A stretch of 6,558 bases of DNA from the NCBI GenBank assembly GCA_027489835.1, contig JAIXZF010000379.1, positions 1 to 6,558 on the forward strand, given 5' to 3'. The translations under genes were made by a program, and so were the position numbers. This stretch comes from Hyphomicrobiales bacterium. GTDB lineage: Bacteria; Pseudomonadota; Alphaproteobacteria; Rhizobiales; Beijerinckiaceae. This document shows, piece by piece, positions 6,470-6,558 of the stretch. The notes below the pieces were generated by a model that had not been told where the DNA came from, made no database searches, and saw only the letters and a program-made list of their open reading frames with translations. How positions within the stretch are numbered: position 1 is the stretch's first letter; each line of letters begins with the position of its first letter.

Positions 6470-6553
6470 AGCCTGTCCAGGGGTGAGCCCGAGGCCAGTT
6501 GGCCGTCATGGAACCCGCGCCGCCGATCGACGGTTGAACCTCATCACCAACCT

Positions 6554-6558
6554 GGAGG
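6554..6558 (+). promoter_or_regulatory. Shine-Dalgarno sequence of a probable gene just beyond the window
   Basis: The window ends with GGAGG, a full Shine-Dalgarno core, after an 84-base stretch without a gene following the hydrolase stop. A plus-strand start codon probably lies within about 5-10 bases outside. The intervening 6470-6553 shows no convincing terminator or promoter, so the next gene may belong to the same transcript. GGAGG can occur by chance in GC-rich DNA. Confidence 0.35.

Noticed and set aside
6463..6474. AGGCT-GA-AGCCT inverted repeat at the hydrolase stop as a terminator
   Set aside because: The two-base loop is too small for a stable five-pair hairpin and no T run follows.
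6493..6504. Short palindrome GGCCAGTTGGCC after the hydrolase
   Set aside because: It has five-base arms with no loop and no T tract; such palindromes are common by chance in GC-rich DNA.
1..6558. tRNA, rRNA, CRISPR, insertion sequence or attachment site
   Set aside because: No repeat array, transposase frame, terminal inverted repeats or tRNA-like cloverleaf was seen on either strand by reading.

Overview
The window is GC-rich, densely coding DNA with short intergenic gaps. Codon use is strongly biased to G or C at the third position, and this opens long spurious frames on the opposite strand. Gene content and protein style suggest an alphaproteobacterium, possibly a Hyphomicrobiales lineage of the Bosea/Xanthobacter/Methylobacterium kind. 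The taxonomic guess is inference only; no rRNA or other marker is present.

Layout: (1) positions 1-201 hold the 3' end of a plus-strand membrane protein, probably an MFS transporter. (2) Positions 217-1086, minus strand, encode a LysR-type regulator that resembles NhaR. It converges on the transporter fragment with a 15-base gap. (3) Positions 1087-1185 form a 99-base, relatively AT-rich divergent promoter region. (4) Positions 1186-2796 encode DabB, a NuoL/MrpA-like proton channel subunit, and 2798-5395 encode DabA (DUF2309/UPF0753), the zinc, beta-carbonic-anhydrase-like subunit. One base separates them. (5) A strong GC hairpin lies at 5409-5437. (6) Positions 5453-6469 encode an alpha/beta-hydrolase-fold protein with a non-canonical nucleophile elbow. 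(7) The last 89 bases hold no gene, but the window ends on a GGAGG ribosome-binding sequence, so another gene probably starts just outside.

The core is a DAB inorganic carbon accumulation system, the same family as staphylococcal MpsAB. DabB is thought to conduct cations (protons) down the membrane gradient. This energises DabA on the cytoplasmic face to convert CO2 to bicarbonate in one direction, so bicarbonate accumulates for carboxylases (RuBisCO in autotrophs, anaplerotic carboxylases in heterotrophs). The divergent LysR regulator is the likely controller, perhaps responding to low CO2. No RuBisCO, carboxysome or classical carbonic anhydrase gene is visible, so autotrophy cannot be claimed.

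The DAB system itself is described in the literature. The less-explained parts are the downstream hydrolase-like protein, the hairpin separating it from dabA, the NhaR-like identity of the regulator, and the loss in DabB of the key glutamate of NuoL-type proton channels.
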